Shown in pieces: positions 12,000 to 21,661 of a DNA stretch of 64,000 nucleotides. The stretch is from Panorpa germanica (taxonomy: Eukaryota; Arthropoda; Insecta; Mecoptera; Panorpidae): positions 19,655,331 to 19,719,330 of the forward strand of contig OY783210.1 of the NCBI GenBank assembly GCA_963678705.1, in the 5' to 3' direction. Position numbers and translations under genes: made by a program. The notes below the pieces were generated by a model. That model saw nothing but the letters and a program-made list of their open reading frames with translations, did no database searches and was not told the origin of the DNA. Every line of letters starts with the position of its first letter. Within the stretch, counting starts at the first letter, position 1.

Positions 12000-12376
12000 C
12001 TAGAGTTTACCCCCGTTGCAATGCGACGTCTTTTTGGCGTGTATCATTTGAATCCAATAAAATAATTCGTAATTAAATTTCATATTTCACTGTTCTATTT
12101 TTAAATTGAAATAATAAATAAACTCGCACATATTCATTGACACATATAAATTGTCTAAAAAATATATTTTTTTTATCAAAATAAAAAATATTTTCAATTT
12201 ATGCGTTATTTGACCAACTTTTTTTCAAAATTTGCAATTTTTTTTTTCGATTCGTAAATAAGTTACCAAGGTTAGCCTATATACAAAATTTCAACTTTCT
12301 AGCACAATTTTTACTCTCGGCAAATACTGCCCCCCGTGCCCCCAAACAAAATTTTGAAATTTTGAATTTTCTTTTA
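12000..12376 (+). repeat. Copy 3 of the CGTCGC-hairpin repeat, left part (split by Helitron)
   Basis: It begins with the hairpin at 12014-12028 (CGTTGC, AAT, GCGACG) and shares CTATTTTTAAATTGAAATA, CTCGGCAAA and TTTTTGAAT-type blocks with the uninterrupted copy at 61101. It breaks off at 12376, one base before the Helitron, and resumes at 17737. Unit length without the Helitron is about 830 bp. Confidence 0.8.
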
Positions 12377-12425
12377 TCTTAATATATAAAAGAAAGACGG
12401 GTTTGTTGCAACACTTATAACTCGA
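12377..12425 (+). other. Helitron 5' terminus
   Basis: It starts TCTTAATATATAAAAGAAAG, then ACGGGTTTGTTGCAACAC. A partial copy of the same terminal motif (ATATAAAGCAAAGACGGGTT) lies about 130 bases further in at 12514-12543. Confidence 0.9.
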
Positions 12426-12480
12426 GATCTGCTGAACCAATATTCATGGTTATTGATTCGTTGGATTTGTCTCCGCCCCG

Positions 12481-12580
12481 AATAGCATAATACATCTTAA
12501 AAACAATGAAAATATATAAAGCAAAGACGGGTTTGTTACAACCTTACAATAGCATAATACATCTTAAAAACAATGAAAAT
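12481..12580 (+). repeat. Internal tandem duplication in Helitron leader
   Basis: A 33-base unit at 12481-12513 (AATAGCATAATACATCTTAA...) is repeated exactly at 12548-12580. Between them is a second copy of the 5' terminal motif (AAAGACGGGTTTGTTACAAC). The period is 67 bp. Confidence 0.95.
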
Positions 12581-12990
12581 TCGAAATTTAAAAAACTCGA
12601 CAATGAAAACTCGATACTTAATCATTTCAATAAATGCTGATTTGTTTATTTCATGTCAAACATTTGTTGTCATGACAACGGTTCAGAAATTTATTTTTTG
12701 TAAAATGTGTCGAAAGTTCAGGTACTGTTATATTTGTTTCTTTTAGACATTAATTTGTGTAAATTATTTATTAATTATTTAATTTTTAATTTCAGAAAAT
12801 AATACCTAAGATTTATTGTACAGGTTAACAAAAGTGTAAATGTCTTTTTATAGGTTATCTATAACTATAATTTTTCTTGATAAGCTATTCATATGTAGTG
12901 CTTATATACTCTTTGAGCTATTGTCTATGTCTCGAAAGTGGTTTTTTGTGGTTTTATGCGAGTGCACATTCAGTATTAATATTAATAACT

Positions 12991-13599
12991 ATGCCGCGTC
13001 CTAGAAGATCTAATCTTTCCCAGCGGAGCCGTAATGCAATTAGGCAACGGAATATCGCGAGTCAATTATCTGATGAAGAACGAGAAATTGCACGAGAAGA
13101 GCACCGCGTTAGTATGGAGCAAAGAAGGGCCTTAATTCGTGCTTCTCAAACACAAGAGCAAAGAGAGGTAGCCCGTGAAACGGCTAGGTTAGAAACGAGA
13201 AATCGTCGAGCTTATCGTACAGATGAACAGAGGAATAATCTTCGAAGTGCAAGAAGAAATGGTTCAAGTATTGATTTGAATCGAGCAGCGTTTCTATATG
13301 ATTGCACCATCGACTACAGCTTGCATCGTTTAGTTTGCATTGGTCCAATGGACGTTGTTTGCCAGCATTGTGGAGCATTGAGGTTTGCTGGTGAAACGCC
13401 TGGTTTGTGCTGCCTTAGTGGTAAAGTGAAATTGCCATCATTGGTCCCGCCACCAGAGCCATTGTGCTCCCTGCTTTATGGCGAAACACTAGAATCACGA
13501 CATTTTCTAGCGAACACTTAAAAATACAATGTCTGTTTCCAAATGACTTCATTTGGGGCGGAAATTATCGAAGAACACGGATATAATCCGACATTTAAG
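12991..13599 (+). pseudogene. Helitron RepHel, exon 1: N-terminal basic and zinc-finger-like region
   Basis: I chose the ATG at 12991 (MPRPRRSNLSQRSRN) over the upstream in-frame ATG at 12877, because MPRPRR-type basic starts are usual for this Helitron group. The region is rich in Arg/Glu with repeated R-x2-R-x6 heptads (LSDEEREIAREEHR, TQEQREVARETARLETRNRR), suggesting a coiled coil. A Cys cluster, CQHCGALRFAGETPGLCC, follows and is likely a zinc knuckle for DNA binding. An in-frame TAA at 13519-13521 interrupts ESRHFLANT|KYNVCFQMTSFGA. The frame continues homologously on both sides, so the stop is a lesion, not the natural end. The exon ends at NPTFK and a GT donor. Confidence 0.85.
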
Positions 13600-13724
13600 G
13601 TAATTTACGTTAATTTCTGTATTTGTCTCTGAAATAAAAATGGCATGTTATTATTTGAAAAAAAAAAGTGTTCGTAAAAAAAGTGTTTGTAAATCTAACT
13701 ATAATTATGGCTTTGACTTTACAG
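13600..13724 (+). other. Inferred intron 1 of Helitron RepHel (125 bp, phase 0)
   Basis: The donor is AAG|GTAATT and the acceptor TTTACAG|ATT. The stretch contains stops in frame. Its removal joins NPTFK directly to IQCQICHRIG, matching the continuous NPTFK-I-Q-G-Q-I pattern of the Helitron protein family as I know it. Splicing has not been shown. Confidence 0.65.
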
Positions 13725-14223
13725 ATTCAATGCCAGATTTGCCATCGCATTGGATCATTGCAACCTATAGAAGATGCACAGCATAAATTCTTGCAAATAT
13801 ACTTCATGGGCAATATGGAAGAACAACTTGACCGGCGTCAAGGGATCAACACAGCTACGAAAAGAGCAATTCTCCAAGATTTGCAGCAAATGCTTCATGA
13901 ACATCATGCATTGGTCAGGCTGTTCAAGACTGCTTTAGAGCGCATGCCAAGTGATGACTATAAAGTTGTGATCAGAGTAGATAAAAGACCAGCTGGAACA
14001 CATGAACGCACATTTAATGCTCCAACAATCGATGAAGTGGCAATCCTGATTGTTAGTGAAAACTTGGAAACACGTGATATTGTACTTACACGACGCAATA
14101 CTGTGCAACTACAAAGAATATATGAAACACACCGTTCATATGACGCGTTACAATACCCGCTGATGTTTTGGCAAGGAGACGATGGATATCACTTTCATAT
14201 AAAAATGATTAATCCATTGAATG
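13725..14223 (+). pseudogene. Helitron RepHel, exon 2: helitron-like N-terminal domain
   Basis: An uninterrupted 166-codon segment from IQCQICHRIGSLQPIEDAQ through KFLQIYFMGNMEEQLDRRQ, SYDALQYPLMFWQGDDGYHF and INPLNG. The L-Q-Y-P-L-(M/L)-F motif is diagnostic of the Helitron-like N domain upstream of Rep. It ends at AATG|GTAAGA (phase 1). An apparent ATG at 13668 belongs to intron 1 read-through and is not the start. Confidence 0.9.
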
Positions 14224-14387
14224 GTAAGATCAATATTGTTGTTTTCATTTAAACTTGATATACATTTTATTCTGTTTGCTTTTAGTACCCAAAAAAAGTT
14301 GTAATTTCTAATTTAGTAGAGAGTAGCTGTAAGAGTCGTTAACCTATTAGGGGTTCTAAAATACAATTTTTACTGCATTTGTTCCAG
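14224..14387 (+). other. Inferred intron 2 of Helitron RepHel (164 bp, phase 1)
   Basis: A GTAAGA donor and a TTTGTTCCAG acceptor. Removal restores NG-EETTKKVSSMNYYAYRLM in frame, the sequence expected for the family. The removed segment has in-frame stops. Confidence 0.65.
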
Positions 14388-14633
14388 GTGAGGAAACTAC
14401 CAAGAAGGTTAGTTCAATGAATTATTACGCATATCGTTTGATGCTTCGTGAAAATTCTGACAATTATTTGTTGCGATTTCGTCGACTGCTTCAACAATAT
14501 TGCGTTGACATGTACGTTAAAATCGAAACGGAGCGCCTGACTTTCATTCGGTTGAATCAAGTTAAATTGCGTTCAGAAGAGTATATTCATTTACGCGATG
14601 CAATTAGCACAGAAGGCAAAAAATTCGGTCACT
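14388..14633 (+). pseudogene. Helitron RepHel, exon 3: start of Rep region
   Basis: It encodes EETTKKVSSMNYYAYRLMLR, RRLLQQYCVDMYVKIETERL and RSEEYIHLRDAISTEG. After DAISTEG the reading changes to KKFGH and stops (TAA at 14633-14635). In intact relatives a block of very roughly 70-80 residues follows here (early Rep motifs); it is missing. Position 14605-14635 therefore marks a deletion plus frameshift. Confidence 0.85.
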
Positions 14634-14634
14634 A

Positions 14635-16141
14635 ATGAATTACATTGTTAAGCAACACGTCTTTGGGAATACTTGATGCTGGATGTATTCAATCGAATGG
14701 CAAAAACGAGGCCTACCGCAAGCTCACATTCTAATTTGGTTAGTCGAAAGAATTCGGTCAGATCAAATAGATGACATCATATGTGCGGAGATTCCTGCTC
14801 CTGAAACCGATCCAGACCTACATGATGTTGTAATCACGAATATGATTCATGGACCGTGTGGCACTATCAACCGCCAATCACCGTGCATGGTCGACGGCAA
14901 GTGTTCCAAACGGTATCCACGAAAATTGAAGGTAGAGACCATTACAGGCAACGATGGTTATCCATTGTATCGGCGTCGATCGCCCGATGATATTGGTAGA
15001 ACTATCACAACTAAAGTGAAAGGAAACGATTTCGTAGTTGACAACAGTTGGATTGTTCCATATTCACCACTTCTTTCCAAAACATTCAAGGCACATTGTA
15101 ATGTTGAGTATTGCAATTCGGTCAAGTCAATTAAATACATTTGCAAATATGTCACGAAAGGGAGCGACATGGCGGTTTTTGGTATCCAAACATCCAATAT
15201 CAACGATGAAATCACGCGCTATCAAGTCGGTAGATATGTGAACTGCAATGAAGCAATTTGGCGTATATTTTCATTCCCTATTCACGAACGTCATCCCACT
15301 GTTGTACATTTGGGGGTCCATCTAGAGAACGGTCAGAGAGTATATTTCACAGCGTCGAATGCTGCTCAACGTGCCGAAACACCTCCAGCGACAACACTGA
15401 CCAGTTTCTTTGCGATTTGTCAAAGCGAACCGTTCGCACGAACTTTGCTTTACTCAGAAATGCCACGTTATTACACTTGGAACGCTACATCGAAGAAATT
15501 TCAATGTCGGAAGCAAGGCGATGCAGTTAATGGTTATCCAGATATGCGTTCTACTGATGCTCTTGGTCGTATTTACACAGTTCATCCGAAGAATGATGAA
15601 TGTTTCAATTTGCGGTTGTTGCTGGTACATGTTCGAAAGCCAACATCATTTGAATCACTACGAACTGTTAATGGTATAGTGTGCCCCACATTTCGTGCAG
15701 CATGTCAAGAGCTGAATTTGCTTGAAAACGATACTCATTTTGACACGACAATCGCTGAAGCAATTATTTCTGCATCTCCAAGTCAGATACGCACATTATT
15801 TGCTATCATCATTTCTACATGCTTCCCATCGAACCCACGTGACCTATGGAACAAATACAAAGATAACATGTCTGAAGATATTTTACATCGAATTCGCGTC
15901 AGCTCAAGAAATTCCGATCTTGAGGTAAATGAGCAGATGCATAACCAGACTTTGCTCTTGATCGAAGATATGTGTTACCTCATGTGCGGCAGTTTGTTAG
16001 TTAGGTTAGGAATGCCAGCGCCAGATCGCGGAATGAATGACGCATTTAATAGAGAATTGGAACGTGAACGTGAATATGATCCACATGAACTAATCCAATC
16101 AGTCCAAACAAATGTACATCTGTTGAATCCTAAGCTTATTT
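14635..16141 (+). pseudogene. Helitron RepHel: Rep (HUH) catalytic part and linker
   Basis: The frame resumes at 14635 (MNYIVKQHVFGNT), hits an in-frame TGA at 14674-14676 where CGA/Arg is likely ancestral, and runs on open to about 16141. It reads SIEWQKRGLPQAHILIWLVE. The HUH motif should be H-A-H; the first His codon is CAA (14719-14721), so a metal-binding His is lost. The two-tyrosine motif is intact in SIKYICKYVTKGSD (Tyr codons 15136-15138 and 15148-15150). A cysteine cluster and the linker PHELIQSVQTNVHLLNP follow. Just after LLNP (about 16135) a deletion of some 20 residues and a frameshift separate it from the helicase. Confidence 0.9.
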
Positions 16142-17111
16142 TTTTTGGATGCCCCCGGTGGAACTGGGAAGACATTCCTCATGTCATTGATTTTGGCCAC
16201 TGTACGTGCGAGATCCGAAATTGCGGTAGCAATTGCTTCTTCTGGAATAGCGGCCACATTGTTAGACGGATGCCGTACGGCTCACTCAGCGTTAAAATTG
16301 CCATTAAACCTTCAAACTACTGAACAACCGACATGTAACATTTCGAAACACTCCGCAATGGCCAAAGTTTTAGTAGCATCAAAAATCATCATATGGGACG
16401 AATGCACAATGGCGCACAAACGCGCATTGGAAGCACTAGACCGAACATTAAAAGATCTGCGCAATGACTCGAGATGTTTTGGTGGTGCAATGATTTTATT
16501 ATCTGGCGATTTCCGACAAACACTACCAGTCATTCCAAGATCTACTGCTGCCGACGAAATAAACGCTTGCCTCAAAGCATCAAATCTGTGGCGATATGTA
16601 AAGAAACTTCAACTGTCTGTAAATATGAGAGTTGAATTGTTGAACGATCTATCTGCTGATGATTTCTCGAAGCAATTGCTGACTATCGGTAATGGCCGTG
16701 TACCTGTTGACAAATCGAGCGGTTTGATTTCATTTCCTCCAAATGTTTGCAATTTTGTATCATCAAAAGATGAGCTTATCAACAAAGTATTCCCGGATAT
16801 CATTGCTAACCACAAAAATACTAAATGGTTAAGTGAGCGAGTAATTTTGGCCGCTAAAAATAAAGATGTAGATGACCTCAATTTTATAATTCAAAATCAA
16901 ATCGTAGGTACTCTGTATTCATTCAAATCTATCGACTGTGTAACAAACGAAGAAGAAGCCACTAATTATCCAAGTGAATTTTTAAACTCCTTGGATGTGC
17001 CTGGTATACCACAGCACAATTTAAAACTTAAGGTTGGCTCGGTAGTCATCATGCTTAGAAATTTAAACCAACCAAAACTGTGCAATGGAACGCGTTTGGT
17101 GATAAAAAAAA
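16142..17111 (+). pseudogene. Helitron RepHel: PIF1-family 5'-3' DNA helicase, main part
   Basis: An open frame from FLDAPGGTGKTF onward carries the PIF1 motifs. They are Walker A GGTGKT (Lys codon 16169-16171), motif Ia ASSGIAATLLDG, Walker B IIIWDECTMAH (Asp-Glu 16397-16402), motif III SGDFRQTLPVIPRS, the LQLSVNMR and LSERVILAAKNKDVDDLN blocks, and VIMLRNLNQPKLCNGTRLV. No stop interrupts it. It ends at a run of eight A (17104-17111), where one extra base throws the frame. The catalytic residues seen are all intact, so the helicase decayed less than Rep. Confidence 0.93.
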
Positions 17112-17438
17112 CTGATGAGCAATGTGATTCACGCGTCGATACTTAAAGGAAAATTTAAAGATGAGGAAGTTCTTATTCCAAGGATTCCGATGATCCCAAC
17201 GGATATGCCATTTGAGTTTAAACGAATTCAATTCCCGATTCGTCTTGCCTTCGCCATGACGATCAACAAATCACAGGGCCAATCCTTGACTATTTGTGGC
17301 CTCAATCTAGAAAATGCATGTTTTTCTCATGGTCAATTGTACGTGGCATGCTCACGTGTCGGCAAACCATCCGCTTTATTTGTTCTTGCGCCTGACCAAA
17401 AAACAAAGAATGTCGTTTACCACAAGGTGCTTGAATGA
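17112..17438 (+). pseudogene. Helitron RepHel: helicase C-terminus (after +1 frameshift)
   Basis: The continuation in the next frame reads LMSNVIHASILKGKFKDEEV, RIPMIPTDMPFEFKRIQFPI, then motif V FAMTINKSQGQSL and motif VI GQLYVACSRVGKP, ending KVLE and TGA at 17438. Omitting one A from the 17104-17111 run would make it contiguous with the preceding part. This could be a genuine slip mutation or a homopolymer sequencing error. Confidence 0.93.
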
Positions 17439-17736
17439 AAATCCCATTAATGAATTAATCCGAGTGTATTCCAATCTGCACAACATAGTTTTCAATCATT
17501 TTTTTCTGACATGAGTTTGAATTACTTAATTATTATTATTTTTTTAATTTTTATTCTCATTCTGTATGTTTTCATCATCATTCATCATAATAAAATACTT
17601 TTATGTTTCTATCTATATTAATAAATATTATTTTGTATCATTGTATTACGTTCATCAAAGCCTAAATTAGTTCAGCTAAAAGGTAACACGACATTCATTG
17701 ACTGTTAGGCGGTACGAAGTTCGCCGGGTCAGCTAG
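17439..17736 (+). other. Helitron 3' UTR and terminus
   Basis: An AT-rich tail runs to a terminal hairpin: GGCGG (17708-17712) can pair with TCGCC (17721-17725, one G-T pair) around TACGAAGT. Next is GGGTCAG, and then CTAG at 17733-17736. The GGCGGTACGAAGTTCGCCGG motif is a well-known Helitron 3' signature. The hairpin serves as the termination signal for rolling-circle transfer. Confidence 0.93.
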
Positions 17737-18188
17737 TTAATAATATACTTAATTATTCTAGAATCCAGAATATGAACTTTCTCCAAAGTTCCCTACCGGG
17801 CCCCCGAATTTCTTGAACCCCCCCTTTTTCAATTTTTGAATTTCAAATTTTTGAGAAATGTCAGCATTGAATAGCTTAATACACATGCAAAATTTCAACT
17901 TTCTATTTTTTACGACTTAAAAGTAATACAGCAAAACAGGGATCACTTTTTTTCCAGTTTTTCCAAAATTACGGGTTTCCAGAAAATTCAGGGAAAAATC
18001 CGAGGACGCCAAAAGTCTTAGAATTTTTTTTTCTACGAAATAGGAAATTTTTAAAAACTTCCCTGGAGCCGTTTTCGAGATGCCATACAAAATTCGAACC
18101 AAACATATAAACACATAAACATATAAACATATAAACATAGAAACATATAAGAATATAAATAAACACTTGGAACATTATAATATAGGAT
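17737..18188 (+). repeat. Copy 3 of the CGTCGC-hairpin repeat, right part
   Basis: It resumes after the Helitron with TTAATAATATACTTAATTAT. Then come TCCAAAGTTCCCTACCGGGC, the conserved GGGTTTCCAG...GACGCCAAAAGTCTTAG block, GGAGCCGTTTTCGAGATGCC and a tail of ACATATAA/ACACATAA units at about 18104-18155. It closes with GGAACATTATAATATAGGA. The same order of blocks is found at 61190-61668. Minus-strand ORFs here are translations of the tail and not genes. Confidence 0.85.
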
Positions 18189-18686
18189 TTCATTAAACTT
18201 TTCAAGACTTATTTTAAAAAATTATAAAAAACCTAATTAACCCACTTATAGATAAAGTTGACTATCAGGACTTTAAATATCCAATTATTTGTTAAGAAGT
18301 GGTAATATTTATTCAATCACTTATTAAGTTCAAAGTTATAAAAATTAAATCAGCGTATGACGTCACATCACACGATTTGCTATCTCTTTCATAAAACAGA
18401 GATACATACGGGAGAGAGTGCGATACGTCTTTCATTACTAACCCATCTATTTTGCTTACCATAAATTTTTATATTATGATTGTTGTGAACAAATAGTATT
18501 AATCTCAATTACTTATTCTGTGACGTCATATACAGAGTTACAATTGATATTCAAATTTTACATTGTCATATTTTCGTCAAATTTTGGATATTTAACTAAA
18601 TAGAAACGCCAATATACATATTTTAATCTATATTTTAATTAAAAATTATAAAAAATAACCCCTAAAAAATGAGTTCACAAGCCAAT
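18189..18686. mobile_element. Degenerate relative of the TAA-flanked inverted-repeat element
   Basis: The right end (AAAAATGAGTTCACAAGCCAAT, 18665-18686) is a mutated version of the terminal inverted repeat at 58495-58509. Internal blocks also correspond: TTTGGATATTTAACTAAATA with ACGCCAATATACAT on the right, and GATAAAGTTGACTATCAGGA on the left. Two TGACGTCA palindromes lie at 18358 and 18521. The left end is not preserved. It directly abuts the preceding repeat. Confidence 0.55.
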
Positions 18687-20402
18687 TCATTTACACCCTT
18701 ATTCTTTCAATCCCTAAGTACCACGGCAATGTTGTATTTTTATATTTTAAATTCTAAATACGTCTGTGCTCGTATATGTATAGGTAGGAGTATACATTTT
18801 ATTAAGCAGTAAGTTATCAAGGATTTCCTACCAGTTAAATTAAAAGGACCCTGTATTTATAAAATAAACAACACATTTACATAAAAGAACACATGATTAT
18901 ACTACTCTCCAGCGTAAATGAATACATGCCTAGAACGGAACACGGAAGTGAGCTCAGAACAGAGCAACACAAATATATTCAACTAGCTATGAATGGAATT
19001 GGTTTCAAAGGACTTAGACTCGCTCGTGCGTTCTTTGTGGACCTAAATAAGTAAGAATTTGAAAGGGAAATCGAATGATAGAATAACATAGGGATTAAGA
19101 AAGGATTACTGGTTAATCTTAGGCGGATACCATGGTATAAAACACTGGGACCTAATTTATTGCTTATGTTAACTTGAAATTTAATTATAGGGGAATGTAT
19201 TTACGATAAATTGTATACATGGATAACTACAACTAGGCGGTGGATTCACTATGCAAATTGAATACAATGTTCTGAAAAGAACATCTTGTGGGAATTTGGA
19301 AAACAAATACATTTGCTTTTATTAAAAAATTAACAATTAATTACGAATGTCATTTAGAATGCTTTATGTTTTCTTCTTTTTGAAAAGTAACTCAATAATT
19401 ATTTTTGCTTCGTACTTTTTTTAAGCTAGAGGAAAAGACTCAGCTTTGTTTTCTTTTCTTTTTTTTAATTATTTATATTGTGATCTGTCGTATCGACATT
19501 TAACAATATGTTTACAATGAGATTCAACTTGCAGGATACCTTATATCAAACATATTCCTTTATACCTTTCCTAATGTGTAGAATTATTAAAGAACAACAG
19601 CTGAATCAGTAAAAGTAATTACGATAATAAAGCCTCGCTAGTGATAAATCAAATTATTGTCTATTAATTTTTACAGTGTAGATAATCTAAGAATCATTAT
19701 GTGTGATGTAAAATCTTTTGTTTAACTTTTTATTGCCATTTAATTGTGTTTTTTTATTCAATACAATAAAGCTGCTTATTTTATTAGATCAATAAAACTA
19801 CTGGATGTCGACAGTGAAAAGTCTACAGTGAATTGAAAACACGAAAATGAAAATGAAGGAAGGAAAAACAGGGAAATTGCTAGCGTGCTAGATACACATA
19901 GAAAACATTCAATTTTAGTCAACTCGTTGAATAGGAATACATTGAAATTTAGTTTTTAATAAAATAATGAAAAGACAAAATTTAAATGATTTTGTAATTA
20001 AATTAAGAAAATATATTAAAGAATTTACTAGTTTCACATCAGCTAGCTTACTAGCAGCTTATTATAGTGTTGCATTTTCCAACCTGAGTAACTGTATGTA
20101 TTTTCAGTTTATATAAAAAAAACTTTTGCCATTCGCATTTTCTAAAAAAAACTTTTAAAATCATTATTAACTCTAAACTATTTATTTGTAAAAGCTTTTC
20201 CCATTCACTAGTAAAGCATTCTAATATATGAATACTACATAGATAGGTACTAAGACCGTGTTCGAAATCATTATAAAAACAAGCAACCTAAATTCACCTA
20301 TTTTATAAAAGAAAATGTTAACAAATATGAACTGATTCCTACTTTTGAGATAATTTTCGAAACACTTAAGATACATCTGTGTAATTTGAATATAGTGTTT
20401 AG
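18687..20402. other. Non-coding, nothing seen
   Basis: AT-rich, no ORF above noise, no repeat recognised. Confidence 0.5.
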
Positions 20403-20898
20403 AAGTATATTAGTTTTTTTTTTTAATATAGTTTCTCGGGCTTCCTAGGCACGTAGCCTTTTATCACCCCTAATATATTCTGCTTCTTCTTATACTTTGT
20501 ATCCCGATAACAAGAATGATCTATTCATGGCTACTGCTGTTATAAATTTCGGTTTCTCAATCAAAAAGTCTGTAGCACCGCCCTTTGGAGTCCATTTCTT
20601 GCCATTGCTGTATTTTTACATTGGCACAGAATGTGGTCAGGGTCTGCCTCCTCTTCACTACATTCGCATTTTGAGTTTGGAATGATTTTGTTTCTTGCTA
20701 GATGTTTCGGAGCTCCAGTATGATTCATTCTTAGTCCTGAGGTCATTGTTATTAATCTTCTTGGCCATTTTAGTTTGGCAAACCATGGCTTACGTCTCAG
20801 TATTGGTTGTATTGTATAACATTCTCTACCTTTATCAGAATTATCAAACTTGTCTTGCCAATTTTTCATTTCATTTTTTTCTAAAAGTATATTAGTTT
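20403..20898 (-). mobile_element. 5'-truncated non-LTR retrotransposon (family A), with target-site duplication
   Basis: The insertion is bounded by a 14-bp direct duplication, AAGTATATTAGTTT, at 20403-20416 and 20885-20898. Inside the left copy, a T-run (20414-20424) is the complement of the poly(A) tail, so the element lies on the minus strand. The minus strand encodes the end of ORF2 (20561-20869): WQDKFDNSDKGRECY, KPWFAKLKWPRRLI, GLRMNHTGAPKHLARNKIIP, and a Cys/His cluster CECSEEEADPDHILCQC. This is typical of the post-RNase H tail of Jockey/I-type LINEs. Against the copy at 39612 it lacks about 29 bp near 20568, so its frame ends early (VLQTF, stop). Confidence 0.88.
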
Positions 20899-21641
20899 GA
20901 ACATAGAAGAAATTATAAAAATAAGAGATATAGCGGGCAGTTCTGTAGATTCAGACAATAACATATACTCGCAAATCTAACACATTCTTAACATGCATTA
21001 GTATCAATTAGAAATCCGTATATAATGATAAATATATAATAATACTCGTATTCGCATTTCACATTACCAAATTATTATCACAAGTAATTAATAAAATATG
21101 TATTCCAATAATAATCACAACTGGAAGTTAATGTATGTTCTTTTCTGCCACATTTAGCTTAATTACAGTATTTAATTAGAATTTAATTAGCATCTGCGTG
21201 GCGCACATGTTATCCCTAAATTACTAATTTCTGAGTTTGTTGGAAAGGGGCGTGGTTATCCATTTCAGAACACTAGTATTCTCTACTACATTATAACTAC
21301 ACATTTATTTTAGTGAACCCGACTGCTATCAAAGTGCAATCACCTCTGTATCACGATTCAGTTACATACTCTCTTTTCATTATAAAATGTAATTATAAAA
21401 CACTTGATCATACATCTACAATATTAGATTTCCGATTTTCGGAAAGGAATTCCTTGTCACATTCGTGTTTTACTTTGAGTTTGATTAATTTAGTTAGTGC
21501 GCATTCGTCATTAGTAATATAAATTTTTACAGCTCGACAGTTGGACAAAATTAAATGTGGAATAATTAAAATTGCTGTTTTTAATAACAATTACTAATAG
21601 AAATTGTTTTTATTTCTAATTAAGACTGAATGTATATTAAA
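20899..21641. other. Non-coding, nothing seen
   Basis: AT-rich; the ORFs at 21313 (+) and 21408 (-) overlap each other on opposite strands and have no recognisable domain. Confidence 0.45.
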
Positions 21642-21661
21642 AACAAAGTCAATAGATTTAT

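Larger units (their letters stand above)
12377..17736 (+). mobile_element. Helitron (rolling-circle transposon), 5.36 kb, formerly autonomous
   Basis: The 5' end is TCTTAATATATAAAAG at 12377, preceded by A. The 3' end is GTCAGCTAG ending at 17736, followed by T. This gives the canonical A|T insertion without target-site duplication, a TC start, a CTAG end, and a hairpin 7 bases before CTAG. The flanks at 12376 and 17737 rejoin to align with the intact repeat copy at 61101-61668, an effective empty-site control. Inside is a single plus-strand RepHel gene (12991-17438) in pieces. Helitrons nick, unwind and replicate by a rolling circle with a HUH Rep nuclease and a PIF1-like helicase. This copy is inactive as it stands, but its ends could still be mobilised in trans by a related element. 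Confidence 0.95.

Noticed and set aside
17917..18205. Minus-strand ORFs with repeated ICLYVYMF-like text
   Set aside because: They are translations of the repeat's ACATATAA tail; the same artefact appears at 61384-61635.
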